From Prevotella sp. (GTDB lineage: Bacteria > Bacteroidota > Bacteroidia > Bacteroidales > Bacteroidaceae), in NCBI GenBank assembly GCA_017623655.1, contig JAGAON010000009.1, positions 1 through 64,000 of the forward strand: a stretch of DNA of 64,000 nt. The letters are read 5' to 3'. A program made the translations under genes and the position numbers. The notes beneath the pieces are model-generated. The model worked only from the letters and a program-made list of their open reading frames with translations, was not told where the DNA came from and searched no databases. Every line of letters starts with the position of its first letter. Positions within the stretch are counted from its first letter, which is position 1. Of the stretch, positions 33,619-43,207 are shown in pieces.

Positions 33619-35736
33619 TTAGTTCTTGCGAAGAACCACGGCAGAGCGTGCCGGCAGGTAGAGCTTCAGCCACTCTTTCTTGTCTTCTACATACAAGGAA
33701 TCATAGTTTGTGAGGTGTGTCATCGAGTCATCCGCAAGGCCGTTGCCGCCAAATTCAACGGCGTCAGTGTTGAGAACGACATCGTACGACCCTGTCGGAA
33801 CAAGGAAACCGTAGTCTGTAAAGGAGCGTGTCGGCGAGAAATTGAACACGAAGACGAGGTCACCGCGCATGAATGCCAGTACCTGATCGCCATCATTGTG
33901 CCATATTTCCTGCACAGGTGTCTTGTTAAAGTTCTTCTGGCTCTTGATGACTTCAAGCATTTTGCGGTCAAAATCGCCGAGATAGTGATAGCAAAGTTCC
34001 TTGTTGTCAACGAGATTCCATTGTCTTCGCGCATATTTGTAGCTCCATCCGTTGCCTTCACGGGGGAAGTCTATCCATTCAGGATGGCCAAACTCGTTGC
34101 CCATGAAGTTGAGATAACCGCCGTTTATGCTTGCGGCCGTAACGAGCCTTATCATCTTATGCAGGGCGATACCTCTGTGGGCGACGTCGTTTTCATCGCC
34201 TTTCTTGAAGTGCCAGTACATATCTGCGTCTATAAGACGGAAGATAATGGTCTTGTCTCCGACCAAAGCCTGGTCGTGACTTTCACAATATGACACCGTC
34301 TTCTCGTCCGAACGGCGGTTTTTCACTTCCCAAAAGATGCTTGAAGGCTTCCAGTCCTCATCGCGAAGTTCCTTTATAGTCTTTATCCAATAGTCCGGAA
34401 TGCCCATCGCAAGGCGGTAGTCGAAACCGTAACCTCCATCCTGGAACTTGGCGGCAAGACCCGGCATGCCGGACATATCCTCCGCTATCGTGATGGCATT
34501 CTTATTCACTTCATGTATGACTTGGTTGGCAAGAGTGAGGTAACAGATGGCGTTGTCGTCCTGTCCGCCATTGAAATAGTCGCCATAACCGCCGAAATCC
34601 ACGCCAAGACCATGGTTGTAATACAGCATTGAGGTAACGCCGTCAAAGCGATAGCCGTCAAAATGGAACTCCTCCAGCCAGTACTTGCAGTTTGAAAGCA
34701 GGAAGTGCATGACGTTATCCTTGCCATAATCAAAACAGAGGCTGTCCCACTGGTTATGCTCCCTGCGGTCACCAGAATAGAAATACTGGTTCGGATCACC
34801 CGCAAGGTTGCCCAAACCCTCGTTCTCGTTCTTCACGGCATGAGAGTGAACAAGGTCCATTATGACCGCAATGCCGTTCTGATGCGCAGTGTCTATGAGG
34901 TCTTTCAGCTCCTCCGGAGTACCGAAACGACTTGAAGAAGCGAAGAAAGAACTTACATGATAGCCGAAAGAACCATAGTAAGGATGCTCCTGTATCGCCA
35001 TAATCTGTATGCAGTTATAGCCCGCCTTGATTACACGCGGCAACACGTTTTCCTTAAATTCCGTGTAGGTTCCGACCTTTTCGGCGTCCTGTCCCATCCC
35101 TATATGGCACTCATATATAAGCAACGGGGTGGTATTCGGCTTAAAAGTCTTCTTCTTCCACACGTAAGGTTGCTCCGGTTCCCACACCTGTGCGGAGAAC
35201 AGTTTGGTGTTTTCGTCCTGCACGACACGGCGTACCCACGCCGGAATGCGCTCCCCTTGTCCGCCGTTCCACTTCACAAGCATCTTGTAAAGGTCACCAT
35301 GTTTCAGTGCGGTCTTTGGCAGTTTCAGTTCCCAATCCTGTCCGTTCTTGAGCCGTTTCAAGGCATATTTCGGATTTTCCTGCCAATTATTGAAGTCACC
35401 TATAAGGTATATCTCCGTAGCATTGGGTGCCCATTCACGGAACACCCATCCGCCCTGCTTGGTGCGATGCAAGCCATAATACAAGTAACCGGAAGCGAAA
35501 TCCGACAAGGTTTTCTTCCCATTGCCCGTCAGATGGTTAATCATCCACTCCGCATGTTCATGCCTTCCCCGGATAGCATCCTCGAAAGGCTCCAGCCATG
35601 TATCGTTACTTACAATGCCTATATGTTTCGGTTGCGCCGGCTTTACAGCCCTTTTCCTTGCGCAAGTCTTCTTTGCTGTTGTGGTTTTCTTTGTTTCCGC
35701 AGTCTTCTTTGCTGTTGCTGTCTTTGCTTCTGCCAT
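33619..35736 (-). CDS. glgB: 1,4-alpha-glucan branching enzyme
   Basis: 705 residues from MAEAKTATAKK; an ATG ten codons earlier is possible. After an Ala/Lys/Thr-rich basic tail of about 35 residues comes the CBM48 domain, then the GH13 barrel: nucleophile Asp in YRFDGV (about 365), acid Glu in AEDMSG (about 418), and SHDQAL (about 487). ECHIGM and the layout fit the eukaryote-like GH13 subfamily 8 branching enzymes. It makes alpha-1,6 branches in glycogen. The basic N-terminal tail is unusual. Confidence 0.93.
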   Translation of the reverse strand: MAEAKTATAKKTAETKKTTTAKKTCARKRAVKPAQPKHIGIVSNDTWLEPFEDAIRGRHEHAEWMINHLTGNGKKTLSDFASGYLYYGLHRTKQGGWVFREWAPNATEIYLIGDFNNWQENPKYALKRLKNGQDWELKLPKTALKHGDLYKMLVKWNGGQGERIPAWVRRVVQDENTKLFSAQVWEPEQPYVWKKKTFKPNTTPLLIYECHIGMGQDAEKVGTYTEFKENVLPRVIKAGYNCIQIMAIQEHPYYGSFGYHVSSFFASSSRFGTPEELKDLIDTAHQNGIAVIMDLVHSHAVKNENEGLGNLAGDPNQYFYSGDRREHNQWDSLCFDYGKDNVMHFLLSNCKYWLEEFHFDGYRFDGVTSMLYYNHGLGVDFGGYGDYFNGGQDDNAICYLTLANQVIHEVNKNAITIAEDMSGMPGLAAKFQDGGYGFDYRLAMGIPDYWIKTIKELRDEDWKPSSIFWEVKNRRSDEKTVSYCESHDQALVGDKTIIFRLIDADMYWHFKKGDENDVAHRGIALHKMIRLVTAASINGGYLNFMGNEFGHPEWIDFPREGNGWSYKYARRQWNLVDNKELCYHYLGDFDRKMLEVIKSQKNFNKTPVQEIWHNDGDQVLAFMRGDLVFVFNFSPTRSFTDYGFLVPTGSYDVVLNTDAVEFGGNGLADDSMTHLTNYDSLYVEDKKEWLKLYLPARSAVVLRKN

Positions 35737-35795
35737 TTTATTTACAGTTATTAGGTGGGTTGTCATTTTGTATTCTCACAGCAATACAGCCACAA

Positions 35796-36245
35796 TCAAG
35801 CCTTAACCTTGAATATAGCCTTCTTTATTTCCGGAACATTCGCTATACACGGAGCGTGTCCGTCCTGCGGAAAGAATATCGCCATCATGCCCGGCCGGCA
35901 CGTAACATAGCTGCTTCCCGGCAGGTCCGGGTATTTCGTTATGTCCTTTTCCTCATTGTACGGAATGTCATCCGGCATATCCTCAAGGGGTATATAACCG
36001 TATGTCTCCTCCTCGTCAAGCGGAATCTGTATGTCGATCATCTTCTTGTGTGTCTCCATTACGGCCTCATCCGGCATCTTGCCTTTGGCTGTCGTTATGT
36101 TCACAAACAGGTCCGTACCCTTTATAAGGTGCTTTCCCGGCTCCAAATTGAGGAGGTCATTCTCCTCGATGAACTTCACCACGTCAGCGAACAAAGGGTT
36201 CATGCCGACGTACAGTTTAAGGTTTTCCAATGTGTCTATTACCAT
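35796..36245 (-). CDS. YhcH/YjgK/YiaL (EbgC-like, DUF386) family protein
   Basis: 149 residues: GKHLIKGTDLFVNI, METHKKMIDIQIPLDEEE and PGMMAIFFPQDGHAPCIA contain the His/Glu residues of the small cupin-like DUF386 fold. Family members bind a metal and act on sugars (EbgC, sialic-acid-related anomerases). It lies between the MORN protein and glgB with gaps of 31 and 59 bases, so a role in sugar handling fits. Confidence 0.88.
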   Translation of the reverse strand: MVIDTLENLKLYVGMNPLFADVVKFIEENDLLNLEPGKHLIKGTDLFVNITTAKGKMPDEAVMETHKKMIDIQIPLDEEETYGYIPLEDMPDDIPYNEEKDITKYPDLPGSSYVTCRPGMMAIFFPQDGHAPCIANVPEIKKAIFKVKA

Positions 36246-36276
36246 AGTCTATTATAATTTAAGGGTTAATGCCTTA

Positions 36277-37389
36277 TCAGTTCTCGTTCCTCATGCCCAT
36301 CTCATAAACCCCGCGCGCAGTAATCTGCCCGTTGCGATCCTTCTCCACGAAAGCACCGTCGCGCTCGTCGTCCTTGTATGAGCCTTCAAAACGCACTCCT
36401 TCCTTATTTTCCTCAATGGCCTTTCCGTTGCGTTTGCCGGCCTTGTATATACCCTTGAACTTTGTACCGTCCGCGAAATGGATTATCATCTCCCCGTCAG
36501 GAAGTCCGTTTTTGAAGTTACCCTCATACACGTCGCCGTTTTTCTTCACCAGTTTGCCGCGTCCGTTCTGCCTGTCTCCTTTCCAAATGCCTATGTACGA
36601 ATCTCCATTCCGCCATACGAACGTGCCCATGCCTTCCTTATTTCCGTCTGTAAAACGGCCGGTGTATTTGTCGCCGTTGGCATATTTGAATATTCCTTCG
36701 CCCGTTCTCTCGCCGTTTACATAGTCTCCCTCATAGACATCGCCGTTCCGGAACTTGTAAACTCCGCGTCCGTTCTGCAAGTCATCGCGCCACATACCGT
36801 TGTAAGTGTCGCCGGTCGCATATTTGAACACGCCCTTTCCCGTGCGTTTGTTCTCCACCCATTGGCCTTCATAGGAACTTCCGTCCGCCCAATCGAAGCA
36901 GCCTTTTCCCCACTTCATGTCGTTTTTCCATTCCCCGTCATAGTATGCTCCGCCCTTATAGGTGTATTTTCCTTTTCCCTGACGCTTGTCCTGCACCCAG
37001 TTTCCGTCATAGACGTCCCCGGTATAATAATACATCACACCGTGTCCCTGCTGGTAATCACGGAACCACAAGCCGTCATAACGGTTGTTATTGGAAAAGT
37101 AATATATCCCTTTTCCGTGCTGCTGGTCCTGAAACCACTGTCCCTCATAGCGTTCGCCGTCTGTAAACGAATACACGCCATGACCTTGTCGTTTTCCTTT
37201 TACATACTCGCCCTCAAACGTGTCGCCGTTATCAAAGCGCGTACTGCCCTTTCCATGCGGCTTGCCTCCGAGCATCTCCCCCTGATAATGCCCTTTGTCG
37301 TGTGTGTCACATGAACCGAGTACTATTTTCTGGGATGACGCCCCAAGGGGCACTAAGAATAATATTAGCTGTATTAGATATAATCTCAC
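36277..37389 (-). CDS. Exported MORN-repeat protein
   Basis: About 370 residues. At least twelve MORN repeats of about 23 residues run from residue 35 to the end (YEGQWFQDQQHGKGIYYF, YDGNWVQDKRQGKGKYTY and so on). The GTG at 37389 is chosen because it directly opens a signal peptide, VRLYLIQLILFLVPLGASSQ; ATGs at 37467 and 37536 give longer tails without a signal, and 37536 lies upstream of the -7 box TAATTTTG (37514-37507). MORN arrays form beta-hairpin ladders that bind lipids or proteins. First gene of the YhcH-glgB operon. Confidence 0.82.
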   Translation of the reverse strand: MRLYLIQLILFLVPLGASSQKIVLGSCDTHDKGHYQGEMLGGKPHGKGSTRFDNGDTFEGEYVKGKRQGHGVYSFTDGERYEGQWFQDQQHGKGIYYFSNNNRYDGLWFRDYQQGHGVMYYYTGDVYDGNWVQDKRQGKGKYTYKGGAYYDGEWKNDMKWGKGCFDWADGSSYEGQWVENKRTGKGVFKYATGDTYNGMWRDDLQNGRGVYKFRNGDVYEGDYVNGERTGEGIFKYANGDKYTGRFTDGNKEGMGTFVWRNGDSYIGIWKGDRQNGRGKLVKKNGDVYEGNFKNGLPDGEMIIHFADGTKFKGIYKAGKRNGKAIEENKEGVRFEGSYKDDERDGAFVEKDRNGQITARGVYEMGMRNEN

Positions 37390-37506
37390 TGGTACTATTT
37401 GAACTTGGCGGTTACGGCCATAATCCTCCCGACCACCCTGAAAGGCAGGCGATACGCCTTGCCGCATGAGGAACTTGCACCATAACCGAATTAAGAAATG
37501 ATGGTT

Positions 37507-37617
37507 CAAAATTACAAATTTATTTTGAAAAAACAACTATTCTACAACATTTTTTATGTTTATTCTGTAAAATATCGGCCGAAACGCTCCTGCAATGGAT
37601 AATTATCACTATCTTTG
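37507..37617. promoter_or_regulatory. Divergent promoter region between the MORN and kdsB operons
   Basis: Minus-strand TAATTTTG at 37514-37507 for the MORN gene and plus-strand TATCTTTG at 37610-37617 for kdsB. The kdsB leader is then about 90 bases. Confidence 0.6.
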
Positions 37618-37714
37618 CACCCGTACTATATATTAAGGTGTCGGCCGTGTTCCGGACAGCATACAGTCTGGCGCGTCGCGTCACCATATCAATTACAAAT
37701 ACCAAGAAACAGCC

Positions 37715-38494
37715 ATGAAGTATATAGCCATAATCCCGGCACGCTACGCTTCAACGCGTTTTCCGGGCAAGCCGCTGGCCATGCTCGGCGGAAAGACCGT
37801 CATCCGGAGAGTTTATGAACAGGTAAACAAGCAGATGGACGCCACATGGGTGGCCACAGACGACAGCCGCATCTATGATCATGTGGTGTCATGGGGCGGC
37901 AATGCGGTGATGACCTCGCCCGACCATAAGAGCGGAACAGACCGCATAGAGGAGGCGATGGAGAAGATAGAAGCGTCAGGCGGGACGTATGACGTGGTTG
38001 TCAACGTGCAGGGTGACGAGCCTTTCATACAGCCGGAGCAGATAGAGGCGGTATGCAAGTGCTTTGACGACGTGCAGACACAGATTGCCACACTCGGCAT
38101 AAGGTTCGCTTCCGCGGAGGCCTGCGGGGCAGAAACGGGGCAGGACGAGGTGTGGCGGCGCATCAGCAACGCCAATTCTCCGAAGATAGTAGTGGATAAC
38201 AAGGGCTTCGCCATGTATTTCAGCCGCTCCGTCATACCGTTCGTCCGCGGCAAGGAATGCACGGAATGGGCCGCTGCCTACCCCTTCATGAAACACATAG
38301 GCATGTATGCCTACCGCCGGAACGTGCTCAGGGAGATTACGTCACTGCCGCAATCGTCACTGGAACAGGCCGAGAGTCTGGAGCAGCTGCGCTGGTTGCA
38401 GAACGGATACAAAATCAAAGTGGGCGAGACATTCACCGAAACCATAGGCATAGACACGCCTGAGGATCTGGCAAAGGCACAGGCATTGCTGTAA
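37715..38494 (+). CDS. kdsB: 3-deoxy-manno-octulosonate cytidylyltransferase
   Basis: 259 residues starting KYIAIIPARYASTRFPGKPL, the nucleotide-binding loop of CMP-Kdo synthetase. NVQGDEPFIQPEQIE, YFSRSVIPFVR and EQAESLEQLRWLQNGYKI follow in the order typical of KdsB. It activates Kdo with CTP for attachment to lipid A in the cytoplasm. Complete, with its own promoter. Confidence 0.96.
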   Translation: MKYIAIIPARYASTRFPGKPLAMLGGKTVIRRVYEQVNKQMDATWVATDDSRIYDHVVSWGGNAVMTSPDHKSGTDRIEEAMEKIEASGGTYDVVVNVQGDEPFIQPEQIEAVCKCFDDVQTQIATLGIRFASAEACGAETGQDEVWRRISNANSPKIVVDNKGFAMYFSRSVIPFVRGKECTEWAAAYPFMKHIGMYAYRRNVLREITSLPQSSLEQAESLEQLRWLQNGYKIKVGETFTETIGIDTPEDLAKAQALL

Positions 38495-38512
38495 CACTCA
38501 CACCTTTTCACC

Positions 38513-39259
38513 ATGCACACCGCCATCACACACAATCTGATAATGCTCCTTGCGCAGGGGGCTTTCAACAATACACCGCCCGAGGCGAGGCTTACACCAA
38601 TGTCACCGCACAAGTGGCGCAGACTGGTTGATGCCGCCGCCGAACTTAACGTGCTCCGCTTCGTGGAGAGAGGAACGGAAAGCCTGAATGCCATAAAGCC
38701 CCTGCCTCCTACCCTAATGGCAGCCCTTGACGCACGAAACGGCGGGAAGGACGAGGTGCCATTTGACTATTCGTCAGCACATCTGTTCAACCACTGGACG
38801 CAGAAGCGGCTGGAAGAGGTGCAGGAGGAGGAGATGAACTCGCAAGACACGTCCGAGGAGACGCTCACCTTGCTTGACATCATAATAAAGAATGCGGAGC
38901 ATATAGTGACAAAAGACACCTGCATAGACGGCATCATAACCCTCGGCCGTTACATACGGGAGCACAAGGGAAGCATCGACTACAACAAACTGCGGTCATG
39001 GCTCTCGCACATCGGACTGGTGCAGATAGCGTCCATGGAGGGCAATATGCTTATTTCGTGCATGGGATTCACGGCGGAAGAACTGCCGTTTGTAACAAAG
39101 CCTTTCCCGAAAGCGCACCGACTGTTCATGAACAGCGTGACAAAGGTGTTCGGCAAGCATTCTTTCAGCACTGCCACACGCATGAACGTGGCCATGCTTG
39201 AGACCATAAGCCATCGCTTTGTCAGTGCCATAACTCTCGTCACCGACATAGAGGAGTAA
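38513..39259 (+). CDS. Uncharacterised protein following kdsB
   Basis: 248 residues, 18 bases after kdsB, so probably co-transcribed. HKWRRLVDAAAELNVLRFVE and ITLGRYIREHKGSIDYNKLR recall parts of Bacteroidales proteins related to the NTP_transf_5 (uncharacterised nucleotidyltransferase) family, but I see no clear catalytic GxS/DxD site. If related, it has lost the catalytic core. Mostly helical, soluble, no signal peptide. Confidence 0.5.
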   Translation: MHTAITHNLIMLLAQGAFNNTPPEARLTPMSPHKWRRLVDAAAELNVLRFVERGTESLNAIKPLPPTLMAALDARNGGKDEVPFDYSSAHLFNHWTQKRLEEVQEEEMNSQDTSEETLTLLDIIIKNAEHIVTKDTCIDGIITLGRYIREHKGSIDYNKLRSWLSHIGLVQIASMEGNMLISCMGFTAEELPFVTKPFPKAHRLFMNSVTKVFGKHSFSTATRMNVAMLETISHRFVSAITLVTDIEE

Positions 39260-39327
39260 TGCGCTCGGGCAGCATCGTTACCTTGTTAATAATGCCGCTA
39301 CGAAAGCACATGATACGCATCACTCCG

Positions 39328-39410
39328 CAAAAGGGTGCTGATTACATTGTAAAAAGGTGCTGATTACACAGTGATTAGCACCTGATTGCAGTGTAATCAG
39401 CACCCTTTTG
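39328..39410. repeat. GTGC-type array
   Basis: Two forward units (AAAGGGTGCTGATTACATTG, AAAAGGTGCTGATTACACAG) face two inverted units (TGATTAGCACCTGATTGCAG, TGTAATCAGCACCCTTTTG), so a long hairpin is possible. Together with 39505-39587 it forms a diverged copy of the composite unit in the gene-free stretch 39260-39714. Confidence 0.8.
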
Positions 39411-39504
39411 TTTTGCGGCATGATTACACCTAAATTTCCTTCCGTATATTTTTGATGTGAGACCGGCGTTCTACTATCTGTTTTGTCATGTATTGTTACC
39501 CGCT

Positions 39505-39587
39505 TGTAGAGACGATGTATCACATCGTCTCGGCAGACAATGGTGGATGATGAAGATAATGAGACGATGTAATACATCGTCTCTACA
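39505..39587 (+). repeat. REPIN-like two-armed element
   Basis: Arms 39505-39531 and 39561-39587 around a 29-base linker; outer feet TGTAG and CTACA. Right of it at about 39629 lies a fragment AGGCACGGCATT of the other palindrome family. Confidence 0.85.
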
Positions 39588-39714
39588 TACGCTGACGGAA
39601 TGACAGGACACAACAGAATGGCCACGATAGCGACAGAAGGCACGGCATTTTGTTCACCGTTTCTTTGGCGGTGTCGATTCTTTTCATTAACTTTGCAAGC
39701 AACAAAACGCATGA

Positions 39715-40707
39715 ATGATGAATATAGTGGAACTTGACGGCTATGCGGCCAATCCGGGTGACATTGACTGGCAGCCGTGGCGTGAGATAAAAACGGCTGA
39801 CGGCGGGGTGTGCACATTCACCGTTTACGACCGCACTCCGGCGGAGTTGGTGGCGGAACGTGCCGCTGAGGCCGACATCATCATAACCAACAAGGTGATG
39901 ATAACGGACGAGCTGATGTCGCGGTTGCCGAGACTTAAATATGTCGGGATACTGGCAACGGGATATAACGTGATAGACATCGGGGCTGCACACAGGCGTA
40001 ACATCGTGGTGACGAACATACCCGCTTACAGTACAGCGTCTGTGGCGCAGTTGGTTTTCGCCCACATACTGAACATCAGCAACGGCGTGGCACGGCACAA
40101 CCGCTCCGTTCATGACGGCGAATGGAGCCGTTGTCCCGATTTCACCTATACGCTGTCGCCGCAGACGGAACTGGCCAACAAGGTGATGGGAATCATCGGT
40201 TTCGGCAACACAGGCCGTGCGGTAGCGGAAATAGCGCACGCTTTCGGCATGAAAGTGCTGCTTGCGCCCTCACTGAGGGACGGCAGCACGACCCGTAACG
40301 ATGTTCCCGGCTATGCGGAACAGGCCGGAAGCCTTGACGATTTCCTTGCCAAGGCCGACATAGTGAGCCTGCACTGCCCGCTCAGTGAGCGCACAAGGCA
40401 TATCATAAACGCCAAGACGCTGTCACGGATGAAGCCCTCGGCAGTCGTGATAAACACCGGACGCGGACCGTTGGTGGATGAAACGGCGTTGGCCGACGCA
40501 CTGGACAGCGGCAGGATAGCGGCCGCCGGACTTGACGTTCTTGAGGAGGAACCGCCGGCAAACGGCTCGCCTTTGCTGACGGCACGCAACTGTTACATCA
40601 CCCCGCACATAGCTTGGGCAACACTGGCGGCACGCAGGAGGCTTATGGACATAGCCATAAACAACGTCAAGGCATTCCTGAGAGGAGAGCCGGTTAACGT
40701 GGTTTAG
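39715..40707 (+). CDS. D-2-hydroxyacid dehydrogenase (glycerate dehydrogenase-like)
   Basis: 330 residues. The NAD-binding fingerprint is VMGIIGFGNTGRAVAEIA; the catalytic Arg-Glu-His set appears in VVINTGRGPLVDE, DVLEEEPP and CYITPHIAWAT. This matches HprA-type enzymes that interconvert D-2-hydroxy acids such as glycerate and 2-keto acids. Two adjacent ATGs are possible starts; a TAACTTTG -7 box lies about 20 bases upstream. Confidence 0.92.
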   Translation: MMNIVELDGYAANPGDIDWQPWREIKTADGGVCTFTVYDRTPAELVAERAAEADIIITNKVMITDELMSRLPRLKYVGILATGYNVIDIGAAHRRNIVVTNIPAYSTASVAQLVFAHILNISNGVARHNRSVHDGEWSRCPDFTYTLSPQTELANKVMGIIGFGNTGRAVAEIAHAFGMKVLLAPSLRDGSTTRNDVPGYAEQAGSLDDFLAKADIVSLHCPLSERTRHIINAKTLSRMKPSAVVINTGRGPLVDETALADALDSGRIAAAGLDVLEEEPPANGSPLLTARNCYITPHIAWATLAARRRLMDIAINNVKAFLRGEPVNVV

Positions 40708-40791
40708 AAAGAATCATGAGCCGCTGCCAATGACAAAACGACAATAAAGAACTTATCAAAGCATACTGACTGACTAATCACTAACTTGACA

Positions 40792-43197
40792 ATGACAAAC
40801 AAACTGAAACTTCTTATCATTTCATTATTCGCCTGCACGTCTGCATTCGCCTCCGTACAGTGGTACGACGGGGTACATCCCGTGCAGTATTCCGTAATCG
40901 GAAAAACTGCGCCGGTGGTCGATATAGCCCTGCAAATGTTCCGCAGCGACATGAAGGCGGTGACGGGCATGACCGCACGCAGCCATCACGGGGCGAAGAT
41001 TGAAATCTATCAGTTGGACGAAGCCAATGCCAAGACGCTGAAAACGCTTAGCAGGATGAACGTGCTCACGCCGAGACTAATGGACACTAAGGACGCTTTC
41101 TTCGTGGGAGAACGTGGCGGAAAGATTATAATAGTGGGCAACAACGGCCGCGGAACGGCATACGGCATCCTCGAGTTGTCACGCAAAGCCGGCGTCTCCC
41201 CATGGGTATGGTGGGGCGATGTGATGCCTGCGCCAAAACCGTCGCTTACCTTTGACAGTGGCGACGAGACGCTGCAAAGCCCTTCGGTGGAGTATAGGGG
41301 CATCTTCATCAATGACGAAGACTGGAGCACTTTGCCTTGGGCGAACAAGACTGTGGAGCCGGAACTGCCCAAGGGAGCGATTGGTCCAAAGACATACAAG
41401 CACATATTCCAGCTGCTGTTGAGGCTGAGGGCAAACGCGTTATGGCCCGCCATGCACGAGGTTACAAAGCCTTTCTTTACCGTAAAGGGCAACAAGGAGA
41501 TGGCAGACTCATGCGGTATCATCATAGGTTCGTCACATTGCGAGCCTATCTTGAGGTCAAACACCGGAGAATGGGACAAGAAAAAGCGCGGAGCCTATAA
41601 CTTCATGACCAACCGCGGGAACGTGCTTGACTACTGGAAGGAGCGTCTTGTGGAGATGAAAGGACAGGAAGGGCTGTTCACTATCGGCATGAGAGGCATA
41701 CATGACGGCTCCATGGAGGGCGTGAAGACCGACAAGGAGAAGCTGGACGGGCTGCAAAGCGTAATAGACAGCCAACGTGAGCTCATCGCGAAATACTATT
41801 CAAAGGACGTGGAGAAAGTGCCGCAAGTGTTCATTCCGTATAAGGAAGTGTTGCAGATTTACGAGAACGGACTGCGCGTTCCGGACGATGTCACGCTGAT
41901 GTGGTGCGATGATAACTACGGATACATGACCCGCCTGAGTGACGCCGAACAGCAGAAGCGCAGCGGAGGAGGAGGCGTTTACTACCACCTCAGCTACTGG
42001 GGACGGCCTCATGACCACCTGTGGCTGACCACGACACAGCCCGGCCTTGTGTATAACGAGCTGCGTCTGGCGTACGACAACAACGCCCGCAGGATGTGGA
42101 TAATAAACGTTCACGACCCGAAAGTGGCGGCTTACCAGCTCTCCTTGGCCCTGGATATGGCGTGGGACATCAACAGTGTCACCCCGACTACGTTGCGCAA
42201 GCACCTGCATTCGTGGCTCGCCCAACAGTTCGGAATGCGTACCGCCGACAGGATAGCACCCGCAATGGAACGCTTCTACAAGCTCTGCGGCATAAGAAGA
42301 CCTGAGTTTATGGGCTGGACACAGACAGAATTAAACAAGCAGAAGTACCCGAGAGGCAACTCATTGCCAACCGGCACGGAGTTCTCCGAGATGGAATTCG
42401 GCGGCGAACTGGAGCGTTATCTGGAGGATTATGACAGCATCTGCGCCATAGTCAACGGCGAAAACCGCAACGATGACGCGTATTTCGCTCATGTAATATA
42501 TCCCGTCAACTGTGCTGCGGCAATGGCTCACAAGCATCTTGAAGCCCAGTTGGGCGACACTGTCACCGCCATCGCGTTCCAAAACAGGATAAAGGAGCTG
42601 ACGAACAGGTACAACAGCATGAACGGAGGCAAGTGGAACGGACTGATGAGTGCCGTTCCCCGTGCGCTGCCTGTATTCGCTGACTACGCAACTGACGACA
42701 GTACGACACTGAGAAAGTGCAAAAGCAAGCCGCTGACAAGCACCGTCCTCGACGGATGTATCGTGCGCAACGCATACACTTACAACTCTTCCACGGGGAA
42801 AGTGCAGCCTGTCGAGATGCTCGGCCACAGCATGAAGGCCGTCAATATACCCAAAGGCGCGTCGCTACACTTTGACTTTTACGCCGAAAAAGCAGGCAAA
42901 GCGTCGCTCAAGACGGCCATGATACCGACGCAGGCGAACGACAAGGGGGACATCCGTTACAGCGTGAGCATAGACGGAGGAGCGCCTGTCGTCTATTCGC
43001 TTAAAGAGCCTTTCCGCTCCGAACGGTGGAAGACCAACGTGCTGAGGGGGCAGGCTTTGAGAACGCTTGACATAGAACTGTCTCCCGGCAAGCACACTCT
43101 TACCGTGACAGCTCTTGACAATCACATCATAATGGACCAGTGGATGATCGACTATCGCAAGGGAAGAGAGTTCTATGTGTTCCCCATAAGGGACTGA
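40792..43197 (+). CDS. GH115 alpha-glucuronidase
   Basis: 801 residues from ATG at 40792 with signal peptide ending FACTSAFA. The GH115 core is evident: GGKIIIVGNNGRGTAYGILE, SPWVWWGDV, VEYRGIFINDEDW, RANALWPAMHE and MWCDDNYGYMTRL, followed by a C-terminal beta domain. GH115 enzymes remove 4-O-methyl-glucuronic acid from xylan, including internal residues. It is secreted or periplasmic and leads a run of four same-strand genes. Confidence 0.92.
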   Translation: MTNKLKLLIISLFACTSAFASVQWYDGVHPVQYSVIGKTAPVVDIALQMFRSDMKAVTGMTARSHHGAKIEIYQLDEANAKTLKTLSRMNVLTPRLMDTKDAFFVGERGGKIIIVGNNGRGTAYGILELSRKAGVSPWVWWGDVMPAPKPSLTFDSGDETLQSPSVEYRGIFINDEDWSTLPWANKTVEPELPKGAIGPKTYKHIFQLLLRLRANALWPAMHEVTKPFFTVKGNKEMADSCGIIIGSSHCEPILRSNTGEWDKKKRGAYNFMTNRGNVLDYWKERLVEMKGQEGLFTIGMRGIHDGSMEGVKTDKEKLDGLQSVIDSQRELIAKYYSKDVEKVPQVFIPYKEVLQIYENGLRVPDDVTLMWCDDNYGYMTRLSDAEQQKRSGGGGVYYHLSYWGRPHDHLWLTTTQPGLVYNELRLAYDNNARRMWIINVHDPKVAAYQLSLALDMAWDINSVTPTTLRKHLHSWLAQQFGMRTADRIAPAMERFYKLCGIRRPEFMGWTQTELNKQKYPRGNSLPTGTEFSEMEFGGELERYLEDYDSICAIVNGENRNDDAYFAHVIYPVNCAAAMAHKHLEAQLGDTVTAIAFQNRIKELTNRYNSMNGGKWNGLMSAVPRALPVFADYATDDSTTLRKCKSKPLTSTVLDGCIVRNAYTYNSSTGKVQPVEMLGHSMKAVNIPKGASLHFDFYAEKAGKASLKTAMIPTQANDKGDIRYSVSIDGGAPVVYSLKEPFRSERWKTNVLRGQALRTLDIELSPGKHTLTVTALDNHIIMDQWMIDYRKGREFYVFPIRD

Positions 43198-43207
43198 AAA
43201 CCATGTC

